From NCBI RefSeq assembly GCF_014295035.1, contig NZ_CP060404.1:6922501-6986500 (forward strand): 64,000 nucleotides of DNA. The letters are read 5' to 3'. Below are positions 9,926-19,287 of this stretch, piece by piece (position 1 is the stretch's first letter; every line of letters starts with the position of its first letter). A model generated the notes under the pieces. It was not told where the DNA came from. It was given only the letters and a program-made list of their open reading frames with translations, and made no database searches. Both the position numbers and the translations under genes were made by a program. This stretch comes from Streptomyces buecherae (GTDB lineage Bacteria > Actinomycetota > Actinomycetes > Streptomycetales > Streptomycetaceae).

Positions 9926-12745
9926 CTACCCCCACCGTGCGCGTGCCGCGGTGTGCCGGGTGGGTTCGGCCGCCGACGGGTCCTGTGGCCAGGGGTGCTT
10001 CGGGTACCGGCCGCGCAACTCGGCCCGTACGGAGCGGTAGCCCTCGCGCCAGAACGACGCCAGATCGGCGGTGACGGCGGCCGGGCGGCCGGCCGGCGAC
10101 AGGAGATGCACGACGACGGGCACCCGTCCGCCGGCGATCCGGGGCGTCTCCTGCCAGCCGAACAACTCCTGGAGCTTCACCGCGAGCACCGGCTGCTCCT
10201 CCGCGTAGTCCACCCGTATCCGCGATCCGCTCGGCACCTCGATCCGCTCCGGCACCAACTCGTCGAACCGCGCCGCGTCCCCCGTGGCCCACGGCAGCAG
10301 CCGGCTCAGCGCCTGGCCGGCGTCCACCCGCCCCAGGTCAGCCCGGCCACGGGCGCGGTCCAGCACGCCGGCCAGCCACGCGTCGGCCCGATCCAGCAAC
10401 GCCGCGTCGCTCACGTCGGGCCACGGCTCGCCCAGCACCCGGTGCGCGAAGGCCATCCGCTGCCGGAGCGAGCGGGCGTCGGCCGACCAGCGCAACAGCC
10501 CGAGCCCTTCGCCGCGCAGCCCGTCGAGCAGCCCCTCCCGCACCCGCTCCGGATCGGGTCTCGCGAGCGGCTTGACGCGCACCTCGATACGTCCCAGCCG
10601 CTCGACCCGGCGGGCCACCAGATCGCCGCGGTCGACGGACCAGCCGACCTCGTCGGCGGTGGTGTGGAGCGTGGCCGCCGCCGTCCGCGCCGTCTCCTCG
10701 TCGATCACCGCGGCGAGCCGCACCCGCGCGGACGCGGCGGCGACCGGCCGGTCGGCCACCGCGATGGCCAGCCACTCCGCCTCCCGCAACCCGGACCCGG
10801 CCGCCAACTCCGCGCCCGTGCCCGACGCCATCAGCAGCGCGCCGCCCCCGCGCGCCCGTGCCACCCGCTCGGGGAAGGCCAACGCGGCCACCAGCCCGGC
10901 GACCGCGTCGTCGAACCCCGCCCCCTGCCCGCCACCATCCCGCGACGCGCCGCTCCCCGTACCGCCGCCTCCCGGGCCCGCGCCCGCACCGTCGCCCCGC
11001 ACCTCGCCCAATGCCCCCGCCAACCGGCGCGCCTCCGCGCGCCAGCGCCCGGCGTAGGCGTCACCGCCGCGCCGCGCGGCGCGCAGGGCGGCGCTCAGAT
11101 CGTCCCCGTACTCCCGTGGCGGCTCCTCGCTCAACAGGGCCACCACCTCGGCCGCCGGGCGCGGCCCCACCTCGCGCGCGCCGTCGACAAGCGCCCGCGC
11201 CAGTCGGGGGTGCAGCCCCAGCCGCGCCATGCGCGCCCCTCGCTCCGTCACCCGGCCCGCGTCGTCGGTCGCGCCGATCGCCACCAGCACCTCCCGGGCG
11301 GCGGTCATGGCCCCACCCGGTGGCGGGTCGAGCAGCGCGAGGCCCGAGGCGTCGGGGTCGCCCCAACACGCGCAGTGCAGGGCGAACGACGCCAGGTCGG
11401 CCACCGCGATCTCCGGCGCCGGCCAACGCGGCAGCCGCGCGTCGTCCGCCTCTGACCAGCAGCGATACACCACACCGGGCGCCTCGCGTCCAGCCCGGCC
11501 AGCCCGCTGCCGCGTCGCGGCCCGCGAGGCCCGCACGGTCGTGAGCGCGCCGAGCCCCCGCGCGTGGTCGGTGCGCGGCTCCCGGGCCAGCCCCGCGTCC
11601 ACCACCACCCGCACCCCGGGAACCGTCAGGCTCGACTCGGCGACCGAGGTGGCCAGGACCACCCGACGCCGGCCGGTACCGCCCGCCAACACCGCGTCCT
11701 GCACCGCCGCCGGCGCCCGCCCGTGCACCTGCAGCACCTCGGCGCCCAGCCGCTCCCCGCCCCCGAGCTGCCCGGCCACCCGGCTGATCTCCCCGACCCC
11801 CGGCAGGAAGCAGAGAACGTCACCGTCCCGCTCCCGCAGGGCCCGCCGCACCACGGCCGCGACGTGCTCCAGCAGCACCGGATCGACCCGCATGCCGTGC
11901 GCCGGCCGCACGGCCCGCTCCGGCGGCGCCCACACCACGTCCACGGGATGGGCCGTGCCGTGCGCGGTCACGATGGGGGCGCCGCCGCCCCCCGCGCCCC
12001 GAACCTGGTCGCCCGCGCCCCGAACCCCCGCGCCCCGGCCCTCGTCCGTCGCGTCCCGCGCCGCACCGCTCGGCCCGCTCGCCGGGTCCCCGCCCGCCTC
12101 GCCGCCCCCCGTTGCGGTAGCGGGGACGGCGAACCCACCGTCGGCCGACCCCGGAGCGCCGCCGGCCGGCACGCCGCCCGCCGGCGTGGTCGAGCCGGCG
12201 GCGGCCCCGCCGAGCAGCGCGGCCCAGCCTTCCGCGTCCGTCGTCGCCGAGGCCGCCACCAGCCACAGATCGGGCCGCAGCGTGGCCCGTACGTCGAGCA
12301 GGAACGCGGCGGCGGTGTCCGCGTCGAGGTGCCGCTCGTGGCACTCGTCCAGCATCACGACGGCCACGCCGGCCAATTCCTGATCGCGTTGCAGCCTTTG
12401 CAGAAGCACGCCGGTGGTCACCACCTCGACCACGGTCCGCCGCCCGACCCGCCGCTCGCCACGCACCGTGAAGCCGACCCGCTCGCCGACCTCCTCGCCC
12501 AACAGCCAGGCCATCCGGCGCGCCGCCGCCCGGGCCGCGATCCGCCGCGGCTCGGCCACCACCACCCGCCGCACCGGACCACCGGGACGCAGCAGCCCGG
12601 CCAGGGCGAGCGGGACCAGCGTCGTCTTCCCCGTACCGGGCGGCGCGCACAGCACGGCGGTCCCGCGCGCCTCGAGGGCGTCCCACAGCGCGGGCACGGC
12701 GCTGCGGACGGGCAGGTGGTCGAGCACGTCAGTACGGATCGTCAC
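9926..12745 (-). CDS. hrpB: ATP-dependent DExH RNA helicase HrpB
   Basis: A 939-residue HrpB-type DEAH-box helicase. Walker A GTGKT lies at 37-41; the DECHERH motif is present, as is RQRAGRAGREAPGVVYR (motif VI); then come the helicase-associated domain and the C-terminal HrpB domain (YAEEQPVLAVKLQELFGWQETPRIAGG). Family members remodel RNA using ATP; the role in streptomycetes is not established. A Gly/Ala-rich low-complexity insert (about 180-290) separates motif III from the second RecA-like domain and varies in composition. Start GTG 12745 was chosen because the frame-specific promoter block ends 7 bases before it and family members begin with IRTDVLDxLPVR. ATG 12775 is an alternative. 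Confidence 0.92.
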   Translation of the reverse strand: MTIRTDVLDHLPVRSAVPALWDALEARGTAVLCAPPGTGKTTLVPLALAGLLRPGGPVRRVVVAEPRRIAARAAARRMAWLLGEEVGERVGFTVRGERRVGRRTVVEVVTTGVLLQRLQRDQELAGVAVVMLDECHERHLDADTAAAFLLDVRATLRPDLWLVAASATTDAEGWAALLGGAAAGSTTPAGGVPAGGAPGSADGGFAVPATATGGGEAGGDPASGPSGAARDATDEGRGAGVRGAGDQVRGAGGGGAPIVTAHGTAHPVDVVWAPPERAVRPAHGMRVDPVLLEHVAAVVRRALRERDGDVLCFLPGVGEISRVAGQLGGGERLGAEVLQVHGRAPAAVQDAVLAGGTGRRRVVLATSVAESSLTVPGVRVVVDAGLAREPRTDHARGLGALTTVRASRAATRQRAGRAGREAPGVVYRCWSEADDARLPRWPAPEIAVADLASFALHCACWGDPDASGLALLDPPPGGAMTAAREVLVAIGATDDAGRVTERGARMARLGLHPRLARALVDGAREVGPRPAAEVVALLSEEPPREYGDDLSAALRAARRGGDAYAGRWRAEARRLAGALGEVRGDGAGAGPGGGGTGSGASRDGGGQGAGFDDAVAGLVAALAFPERVARARGGGALLMASGTGAELAAGSGLREAEWLAIAVADRPVAAASARVRLAAVIDEETARTAAATLHTTADEVGWSVDRGDLVARRVERLGRIEVRVKPLARPDPERVREGLLDGLRGEGLGLLRWSADARSLRQRMAFAHRVLGEPWPDVSDAALLDRADAWLAGVLDRARGRADLGRVDAGQALSRLLPWATGDAARFDELVPERIEVPSGSRIRVDYAEEQPVLAVKLQELFGWQETPRIAGGRVPVVVHLLSPAGRPAAVTADLASFWREGYRSVRAELRGRYPKHPWPQDPSAAEPTRHTAARARWG

Positions 12746-12752
12746 GCGTCCT

Positions 12753-12775
12753 ATCCTCGCAGCGACCACTGACAT
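12753..12775 (-). promoter_or_regulatory. PafBC/RecA-independent damage-type promoter of hrpB
   Basis: Minus-strand ATGTCAGTG (12767-12775), 8 bases, GAGGAT (12753-12758), then 7 bases to GTG 12745. Eight of nine bases match TTGTCAGTG; the -10 has G instead of T at position one. Same spacing as polA and uvrC. Confidence 0.5.
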
Positions 12776-12840
12776 CGCCACGGCGTGGCCGTCCGCTCGC
12801 CACGGGGCCCGAGCCCACCCCAAGCCAGGGTCCGCTCAGC

Positions 12841-12855
12841 CAGTCAGTCAGTCAG
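12841..12855. repeat. Tetranucleotide run (CAGT)4 lacking the last base
   Basis: CAGTCAGTCAGTCAG in the gap between hrpB and the methyltransferase gene. It is a short simple repeat, noted because such runs are rare in this GC-rich sequence; no function assigned. Confidence 0.6.
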
Positions 12856-12898
12856 CCCGGGCGACAACCCCCGGCCGCGACGCGCGCGGGCGGAACGA

Positions 12899-13885
12899 TC
12901 AGTCCCGCTCGCACACGAAGATCGCCGTGCCCGGGATGAGCTGGCCGCGCAGCGGGGACCAGCCGCCCCACTCCTGCGTGTTCCAGTGCGGCCACTCGGG
13001 CTCGACGAGGTCCACGAGCCGGAAGCCGCCGCTCACCACGTCCCTGACCCGGTCGCCGAGCGTCCGGTGGTGCTCGACGTAGACGGCGTGCCCGGCCGCG
13101 TCCTGCTCGACGTAGGGCGTGCGGTCGAAGTAGGAGGCCGCGACCGAGAGCCCCTCCGGGCCCGGCTCGTCGGGGAAGGCCCAGCGGATCGGGTGCGTCA
13201 CCGAGAACACCCAGCGCCCGCCGGGCCGCAGCACGCGCCGCACCTCGCGCATCACCCGCACCGGGTCGGCCACGAAGGGGACCGCCCCGTACGCCGAACA
13301 CGCCAGGTCGAAACTGCCGTCGGCGAAGGGCAGCAGGCCCGCCTCGGCCTGCACCAGCGGTACCGACGCGGCCGGCGAGGCCCCGTCCGCGATCCGCAGG
13401 GCGTGCTGGAGCTGGCGGTGCGAGAGGTCGAGCGCGACCGGCCGCGCGCCCCGCGCGGCGAGCCAGCGCGAACACTGCGCGGCCCCGGCCCCGATCTCCA
13501 GCACCCTGCGCCCCCTGAGCCCCGCGACCGGGCCGAGCAGCCCGGCCTCCTCCTCGTCCAGGCCCTCCGGGCCCCAGACGAACCGGTCGTCGCCGAGGAA
13601 CGCGCCGTGTTCGTCCTGGTACTCGTCGGCGTTGCGGTCCCACCAGCCCCGGCTGGCCCGGTTGCTCTCGTCGTCCCCGGCGCGGCGCCGGGTCGCGGTG
13701 ACGTCGTCCTCGTCCCCGTCCGCACGGTCCCGCGCGGCGGCCAGCACGTCGTCCACGGCGTCCCGCGCGACGCCGGCCGCGGCGCGCGCAGGGGCGTGGG
13801 GAGGTGCGGATGACGGGCCGGGTGGGCCACTTTCGGGCGCTGTGGAGGCGTCGGGCGCGTCGGTCGGCCGGCGGTCTTGGCTCAT
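12899..13885 (-). CDS. Class I SAM-dependent methyltransferase
   Basis: A 328-residue methyltransferase. After a disordered, Pro/Ala/Asp-rich N-terminal ~75 residues, the Rossmann domain has motif I VLEIGAGAAQCSRWLA, motif II ALDLSHRQLQHA, the FDLACSAYGAVPFV post-II segment and VLRPGGRWVFSVTHPI (motif III). The substrate is unknown. A small homologue next to rpsA is a usual neighbour in Streptomyces. It is divergent from rpsA with 370 bases between. ATG 13885 was chosen as the first start after non-conserved sequence; the ribosome binding site there is weak, so the true start may lie a little further in. Confidence 0.85.
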   Translation of the reverse strand: MSQDRRPTDAPDASTAPESGPPGPSSAPPHAPARAAAGVARDAVDDVLAAARDRADGDEDDVTATRRRAGDDESNRASRGWWDRNADEYQDEHGAFLGDDRFVWGPEGLDEEEAGLLGPVAGLRGRRVLEIGAGAAQCSRWLAARGARPVALDLSHRQLQHALRIADGASPAASVPLVQAEAGLLPFADGSFDLACSAYGAVPFVADPVRVMREVRRVLRPGGRWVFSVTHPIRWAFPDEPGPEGLSVAASYFDRTPYVEQDAAGHAVYVEHHRTLGDRVRDVVSGGFRLVDLVEPEWPHWNTQEWGGWSPLRGQLIPGTAIFVCERD

Positions 13886-14013
13886 CGTCGGTGTCGTCGT
13901 ACTCTCTGAATCGACCTGCGGCCGCGAACACCGTGAGTGACCCCCGATGGCGGCCCGGACCACACGTACGCCGGGCCACTGGCGTTTCGCTTCCCACGTG
14001 CGCTCTTCGCGCA

Positions 14014-14042
14014 TTGACCCTGCCCGGCTGCCCCCGTATGCT
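14014..14042 (+). promoter_or_regulatory. Strong vegetative promoter of rpsA with ~205-nt leader
   Basis: TTGACC (14014-14019), exactly 17 bases, TATGCT (14037-14042). This is the best -35/-10 pair I found in the window. Transcription from about 14049 leaves a leader of roughly 205 bases before the rpsA ATG at 14256. The leader holds no obvious open frame or terminator. Confidence 0.75.
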
Positions 14043-14255
14043 ACAAGTTGCGCTGCGAGCCTGCGTACCTCAGACGGAGCAGGTTGCGCTTGCATCTGTT
14101 GTATGTCCCCTCGGTTGTCGAGGCGCTTGTGGCTTTCCCTCCGGGGAGACCGCGAAGCTCACGCCTCCAAGGCTGGCCGACTTCGGCAGTGCGATACGGG
14201 CTCCCGGCGTAGCAGTACCTACGACTTCAATGTCCGTACCGGAGCCCTTTCCCAC

Positions 14256-15767
14256 ATGACGAGCAGCACCGAGACCACCGCCACCACCCCGCAGGTAGCG
14301 GTCAACGACATCGGTAACGAGGAAGCCTTCCTCGCCGCGATCGACGAGACGATCAAGTACTTCAACGACGGCGACATCGTCGACGGCGTCATCGTGAAGG
14401 TCGACCGGGACGAGGTCCTGCTCGACATCGGTTACAAGACCGAAGGTGTCATCCCGAGCCGCGAGCTCTCGATCAAGCACGACGTCGACCCCAACGAGGT
14501 CGTCGCCGTCGGTGACGAGATCGAAGCCCTTGTTCTCCAGAAGGAGGACAAGGAAGGCCGCCTGATCCTCTCGAAGAAGCGCGCCCAGTACGAGCGTGCC
14601 TGGGGCACCATCGAGAAGATCAAGGAAGAGGACGGCATCGTCACCGGTACCGTCATCGAGGTCGTCAAGGGTGGTCTCATCCTCGACATCGGCCTCCGTG
14701 GCTTCCTGCCGGCCTCCCTCGTGGAGATGCGCCGCGTCCGCGACCTCCAGCCCTACGTGGGCAAGGAGCTCGAGGCCAAGATCATCGAGCTGGACAAGAA
14801 CCGCAACAACGTGGTCCTGTCCCGCCGTGCCTGGCTGGAGCAGACCCAGAGCGAGGTCCGCCAGACCTTCCTCACCACCCTGCAGAAGGGTCAGGTGCGC
14901 TCGGGCGTCGTCTCCTCCATCGTCAACTTCGGTGCCTTCGTGGACCTGGGTGGCGTGGACGGCCTCGTGCACGTCTCCGAGCTCTCCTGGAAGCACATCG
15001 ACCACCCCTCCGAGGTCGTCGAGGTCGGCCAGGAGGTCACGGTCGAGGTCCTCGACGTCGACATGGACCGCGAGCGCGTCTCCCTGTCGCTCAAGGCGAC
15101 CCAGGAAGACCCGTGGCAGCAGTTCGCCCGGACCCACCAGATCGGGCAGGTCGTCCCGGGTAAGGTCACCAAGCTCGTCCCGTTCGGCGCGTTCGTCCGC
15201 GTCGACGAGGGCATCGAGGGCCTGGTGCACATCTCCGAGCTGGCCGAGCGCCACGTGGAGATCCCGGAGCAGGTCGTCCAGGTCAACGACGAGATCTTCG
15301 TCAAGGTCATCGACATCGACCTGGAGCGCCGCCGCATCAGCCTCTCGCTGAAGCAGGCCAACGAGTCCTTCGGCGCCGACCCGGCCTCGGTCGAGTTCGA
15401 CCCGACGCTGTACGGCATGGCCGCCTCGTACGACGACCAGGGGAACTACATCTACCCCGAGGGCTTCGACCCCGAGGCCAACGACTGGCTGCCGGGCTAC
15501 GAGAAGCAGCGTGAGGAGTGGGAGGGCCAGTACGCCACGGCCCAGACCCGCTTCGAGCAGCACCAGGCGCAGGTCATCAAGTCCCGCGAGGCCGACGAGC
15601 AGGCCGCTGCCGAGGGCGCTGCCGCTCCGGCCGCCGGCGGTGCGAGCGGCGGGGGCAACGTCTCCGGTGGTTCGTACTCCTCCGAGTCGGACGACACCTC
15701 CGGTGCCCTGGCCTCCGACGAGGCGCTGGCTGCCCTCCGCGAGAAGCTGGCCGGTGGGCAGAGCTGA
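14256..15767 (+). CDS. rpsA: 30S ribosomal protein S1
   Basis: A 503-residue S1 protein, which captures mRNA on the 30S subunit. Four S1 (OB-fold) repeats follow an N-terminal ribosome-docking helix (NEEAFLAAIDETIKYFNDGD): about 39-107, 125-190, 208-280 and 295-365. The third and fourth carry the strongest RNA-binding signatures (GAFVDLGGVDGLVHVSEL and GAFVRVDEGIEGLVHISEL). The tail after ~375 is acidic, then Gly/Ala/Ser-rich, as in other actinobacterial S1 proteins, which have four repeats rather than the six of E. coli. ATG 14256 has GGAG about 12 bases upstream. The gene is highly codon-biased and is followed at once by a strong terminator. Confidence 0.97.
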   Translation: MTSSTETTATTPQVAVNDIGNEEAFLAAIDETIKYFNDGDIVDGVIVKVDRDEVLLDIGYKTEGVIPSRELSIKHDVDPNEVVAVGDEIEALVLQKEDKEGRLILSKKRAQYERAWGTIEKIKEEDGIVTGTVIEVVKGGLILDIGLRGFLPASLVEMRRVRDLQPYVGKELEAKIIELDKNRNNVVLSRRAWLEQTQSEVRQTFLTTLQKGQVRSGVVSSIVNFGAFVDLGGVDGLVHVSELSWKHIDHPSEVVEVGQEVTVEVLDVDMDRERVSLSLKATQEDPWQQFARTHQIGQVVPGKVTKLVPFGAFVRVDEGIEGLVHISELAERHVEIPEQVVQVNDEIFVKVIDIDLERRRISLSLKQANESFGADPASVEFDPTLYGMAASYDDQGNYIYPEGFDPEANDWLPGYEKQREEWEGQYATAQTRFEQHQAQVIKSREADEQAAAEGAAAPAAGGASGGGNVSGGSYSSESDDTSGALASDEALAALREKLAGGQS

Positions 15768-15797
15768 AGCTCTCCCCCTGCTGAGCACTAGCTGACG

Positions 15798-15836
15798 GCG
15801 AAGGCCCACCCCTCTACGCGAGGGGTGGGCCTTCGC
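15798..15836 (+). terminator. rpsA terminator
   Basis: A perfect 16-bp stem (15798-15813 with 15821-15836), 7-base loop, followed by TGTTT. One of the strongest hairpins in the window; it can also stop the convergent beta-helix gene. Confidence 0.85.
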
Positions 15837-15885
15837 TGTTTCCCGTTGCCGGGACCCCCACGTTCGCGGGGCCGTCGCGAGCGGT

Positions 15886-16911
15886 TCAGTCGCGCACGGG
15901 GACGCCGGGGTTGGTCAGGCCCCTGCCGCCGGAGACGGTGTTGTCGCGGGTGACCGTGACGGGGCAGCTTCGCGCGTCGTAGTTGGTCACGTTGATGGCG
16001 TACCGGTCGGGCCCGGTGGACCCGGCGAGGTCGGACTTGTTGCCGCGAAACGTGGCGCGACAGCCCCAACCGTCCTGTACCTCGTGCGTCTGGTAGCCGT
16101 CGTTGGTGGTGCGCTTGCCGACGTTGTTCTCGACGAGGACGTCGTTCCCCTTGATGTCCACCCATGAGTCGTCGTAGTTCGCGCCGGTCAGGCCGCCGCC
16201 GTCGAAGGTGTTGCCGATGATCCGGGCGCCGGTGGTGCCTTCTTTGATGTCGATGTTCTCGCCGCCGATGCCCGGGCCCAGCGTGTTGTTCTCGATCAGG
16301 ATGTTGTCGCTCCTGTCCGAGGTGCCGCCGGCGCTGCCCACGTAGACGCCCTCGCCCATGCCGCGACCGTTGGTGCCGGTGTTCCGGATCGTGGAATTCC
16401 TGATCGAGCCGTCGGAGCTGGACGTGCGCCAGTGCACCCCCTCCATGTCGAGGTCGTGCACGGTGACGCCATCGATGTGCACCTCGTCGGCCTCGTCCAG
16501 GACGATGCCCTTCTGACCGCCGGTGACCGTGAAGCCGCGCAGGCTCCAGCCGTCGGCCCCGTTCAGGTGCAGGCCGTAGCCGCCCCCGGCGGTCAGGACG
16601 GCCCGGGCCGAGCCGATCAGGGTGATGGGGGAGTCGCGACTGCCGGCGCGCGTGGTCTTGAAGTTCCCGCGGTAGGTGCCGTCGGCCAGCTTGATGGTGT
16701 CGCCCGGCTTGGCGGCGGCGAGCGCGTCCTTGAGCTGCTGGGCGGAGGAGACGGGAATGGTCGCGGCCGAGTGGACGGGCGTGGCGTGGGCGGGGCCCTG
16801 GAGGGCGGACCCAGCGGCGAGCAGCCCGCCACAGGCGAGCGCCGTGATGGACAGCGAGAGCGGGCCGCGCGAGCGGCGGGGGCGGCTGGGGCGGACGGGG
16901 CGAGTGCGCAT
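15886..16911 (-). CDS. Secreted right-handed parallel beta-helix protein
   Basis: A 341-residue secreted protein. A basic N-terminus (MRTRPVRPSRPRRSRG) and hydrophobic core (LSITALACGGLLAAG) form a signal peptide cut near AHA-TPV. The rest is a right-handed beta-helix of the polysaccharide-lyase type: it begins SSAQQLKDALAAAKPGDTIKLADGTYRG, followed by rungs rich in N and G (ENNTLGPGIGGENIDIKEG, GNTFDGGGLTG, NNVGKRTTNDG). Such folds occur in pectate, alginate and chondroitin lyases, but I cannot identify a catalytic site, so the substrate is open. ATG 16911 was chosen for the signal peptide, with GAGG upstream; an ATG/GTG further up adds only Pro-rich sequence. Confidence 0.85.
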   Translation of the reverse strand: MRTRPVRPSRPRRSRGPLSLSITALACGGLLAAGSALQGPAHATPVHSAATIPVSSAQQLKDALAAAKPGDTIKLADGTYRGNFKTTRAGSRDSPITLIGSARAVLTAGGGYGLHLNGADGWSLRGFTVTGGQKGIVLDEADEVHIDGVTVHDLDMEGVHWRTSSSDGSIRNSTIRNTGTNGRGMGEGVYVGSAGGTSDRSDNILIENNTLGPGIGGENIDIKEGTTGARIIGNTFDGGGLTGANYDDSWVDIKGNDVLVENNVGKRTTNDGYQTHEVQDGWGCRATFRGNKSDLAGSTGPDRYAINVTNYDARSCPVTVTRDNTVSGGRGLTNPGVPVRD

Positions 16912-17279
16912 GGGGGCTGCCTCTGGGCCGGGGGTGGTGTGTGGGGCTGCTGGCGCGTGGGGCGTCGTGTCGGTGGGGTGGGCGCGTGTGACGCGTACGC
17001 CGGGACGGGTCGGGAACGTAGGGGCATTACGTGAACGCGTCAACAGGGGGCGGGGCCGCGGCGCATCGTCGCGCGATCCGACCTCGTCCGGTCCGACCTC
17101 CTCAGGCGTGGCTCGACCCGGCGCGGCCCGGTCCGTCGCGAACCGTGTCCCGGCTCCGGCCCGGCTCGTCTAGCCTGGCCTGGCGTTCGCGCCCCGGTCC
17201 GTACAACGAAAGTGATCACCGGGAATGCGGGCGGTGACGGCGGCGTTGGCCTCAACGAGAACGAGGAGGAGCGCTCACG

Positions 17280-18227
17280 GTGTTGGAACCCCAGGACTTG
17301 TACGCATGGGAGCCGAGCGGGCTCGCGGCGGTGGACGCGATATCGTCGCGCGACTCGGCCGGGCTGGTGCTGCTCTACCACTTCGATGGCTACATCGACG
17401 CGGGTGAGACGGGCGCGCAGATCGTGGAGAAGCTGCTGAAGGGCCTGCCACACCAGGTCGTTGCGCGCTTCGACCACGACCGGCTCGTGGACTACCGGGC
17501 CAGGCGTCCGCTGCTCACCTTCGAGCGCGACCGCTGGACGGCCTACGAGACGCCCGTGATCGAGCTCCACCTCGTGCGCGACGCCACTGGCGCGCCCTTC
17601 CTGTTGCTGTCGGGCCCCGAGCCGGACGTGGAGTGGGAGCGCTTCGCGGCGGCCGTGCGTCAGGTCGTGGAGCGGCTCGGCGTACGACTCACGGTCAACT
17701 TCCACGGCATACCCATGGGCGTGCCGCACACCCGGCCGGTCGGCCTGACGCCGCACGGCAACCGGGTCGACCTGACGCCGGGCTACCAGGGCCTGTTCGA
17801 CGAGGCCCAGGTGCCGGGCAGCGCCGAGTCGCTGATCGAGTTCCGACTCGGCGAGGCCGGGCACGACGTGCTCGGCGTGGCGGCGCACGTACCGCACTAC
17901 GTGGCCAGGTCGCCCTACCCGGACGCGGCGTTGACGGCGCTTGAGGCGGTCACCGCGGCAACGGGCCTCGTGCTGCCGGGGGTCGCCCACAGCCTGCGGA
18001 CCGCGGCCCTCCGTACCCAGGAGGAGATCGAACGACAGATCTCCGAGGGCGACGAGGAGTTGGTGTCCCTGGTCCGGGGCCTGGAGCACCAGTACGACGC
18101 GATAGCCGGCGCCGAGACGCGCGGCAGCCTCGTCGCCGAACCCGCCGAGTTGCCGTCGGCGGAGGAACTCGGCGCGGAGCTGGAGCAGTTCCTCGCCGAG
18201 CGCGCGGAGCGCGACGGCGACGTCTGA
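17280..18227 (+). CDS. PAC2-family protein
   Basis: A 315-residue PAC2 (proteasome-assembly-chaperone-like) protein. The fold is recognisable from LVLLYHFDGYIDAGETGAQIVEKLL near the N-terminus, LLLSGPEPDVEWERFAAAV and the central GIPMGVPHTRP, with a C-terminal helical extension (QEEIERQISEGDEELVSLVRGLEHQYD) that is probably coiled coil. Actinobacterial PAC2 proteins are conserved and their biochemical role is unsettled; some relatives assist proteasome activators. GTG 17280 has GAGGAG about 12 bases upstream. It precedes coaE on the same strand, with 234 bases between and coaE apparently having its own promoter. Confidence 0.9.
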   Translation: MLEPQDLYAWEPSGLAAVDAISSRDSAGLVLLYHFDGYIDAGETGAQIVEKLLKGLPHQVVARFDHDRLVDYRARRPLLTFERDRWTAYETPVIELHLVRDATGAPFLLLSGPEPDVEWERFAAAVRQVVERLGVRLTVNFHGIPMGVPHTRPVGLTPHGNRVDLTPGYQGLFDEAQVPGSAESLIEFRLGEAGHDVLGVAAHVPHYVARSPYPDAALTALEAVTAATGLVLPGVAHSLRTAALRTQEEIERQISEGDEELVSLVRGLEHQYDAIAGAETRGSLVAEPAELPSAEELGAELEQFLAERAERDGDV

Positions 18228-18449
18228 GCCAGCCCTGTGGCGTGGCGTCGGCGGTGCGCCGCTGCGGCGATCTGGAAGCGCGGCGGCGACGTGTCGTCGA
18301 GGCGAAGGGCGGTGCGGCGGTGTGGCAGGGGAGCGATGCGCGGTCGAGGTCTGCGGGGCGTTGCGGCGGCGAGCGAGGGCTGCGGCCTGTGTGTGGTGTG
18401 GCCGGCGGGCCGCGCCGGGGTGGGCCCTGTTCGCGCGAGGCTGGCCGCA

Positions 18450-18455
18450 TAGGCT
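18450..18455 (+). promoter_or_regulatory. -10 element for leaderless coaE
   Basis: TAGGCT ends exactly 6 bases before the coaE ATG, which places the start of transcription at or within a base of the A of ATG. No clear -35 was seen. Confidence 0.4.
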
Positions 18456-18461
18456 GAGCGC

Positions 18462-19064
18462 ATGCTGAAGCTGGGGCTGACGGGCGGAATCGGTGCGGGC
18501 AAGAGCGAGGTGTCACGGCTGCTCGCCTCCTACGGGGCGGTCGTGATCGACTCCGACAAGATCGCGCGCGAGGTGGTGGAGCCGGGGACTCCCGGACTCG
18601 CCGCGGTGGTGGCGGAGTTCGGCGAGGAGATCCTGGACAGCGAGGGGCGGCTTGACCGGCCGAAGCTCGGCTCCGTCGTCTTCGCCGATCCGCAACGACT
18701 GGCGGCCCTCAACGCGATCGTCCACCCGCTGGTGAGAGACCGTTCCGCCGAGCTGGAGAGCGAGGCGGGAGCCGATTCCATCGTCGTCCACGACGTACCG
18801 CTCCTCACGGAGAACGGTCTGGCGCCCCTCTTCGATCTCGTGTTGGTCGTGGACGCCTCGCCGCAGACGCAGCTCGACCGACTGGTGCGGCTGCGCGGCA
18901 TGACCGAGGAAGAGGCGCGCTCCCGGATGGCGGCCCAGGCGACACGGGAACAGCGTAAGGCCGTAGCCGACCTGATCGTGGACAACGACGGTCCGCTGGA
19001 GGCGCTGGAGCCACAGGTCAGGAAGGTGTGGGAGCAGCTCAAAGAGCGAGCGGCCTCCGCATAG
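18462..19064 (+). CDS. coaE: Dephospho-CoA kinase
   Basis: A 200-residue enzyme for the last step of coenzyme A synthesis: ATP-dependent phosphorylation of the 3'-OH of dephospho-CoA. The P-loop GLTGGIGAGKSEVS occupies residues 4-17; VIDSDKIAREVVEPGTPG (substrate-binding DxD region), HPLVRDR and VVHDVPLLTENG are the standard family blocks. The length is ordinary for the CoaE core; many actinobacterial CoaE proteins carry an extra C-terminal UPF0157/GrpB domain, which is absent here. There is no Shine-Dalgarno just before ATG; a TANNNT hexamer at leaderless distance fits instead. Confidence 0.95.
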   Translation: MLKLGLTGGIGAGKSEVSRLLASYGAVVIDSDKIAREVVEPGTPGLAAVVAEFGEEILDSEGRLDRPKLGSVVFADPQRLAALNAIVHPLVRDRSAELESEAGADSIVVHDVPLLTENGLAPLFDLVLVVDASPQTQLDRLVRLRGMTEEEARSRMAAQATREQRKAVADLIVDNDGPLEALEPQVRKVWEQLKERAASA

Positions 19065-19287
19065 CGGCGCCCCGGCCGCGCGGGACGCTGAGCGTGCCGG
19101 GTCAGTGGCGCGTGAGCGACACCGGTCCCGCCGATCCGCTGAGCTGACGCGCGCCGCGCCGGCACCGTGCAGCGGCGCGCTCGGCGCCAGCGCGGCGGCG
19201 CAGCGAGGTTGGGGAGCGACGGGGTCGCGGGTCGGGGGCGTGCGTGCGGGGCGCGCGTCGCGAGCGAAAGCGAGGGGGAGGGCAAGC

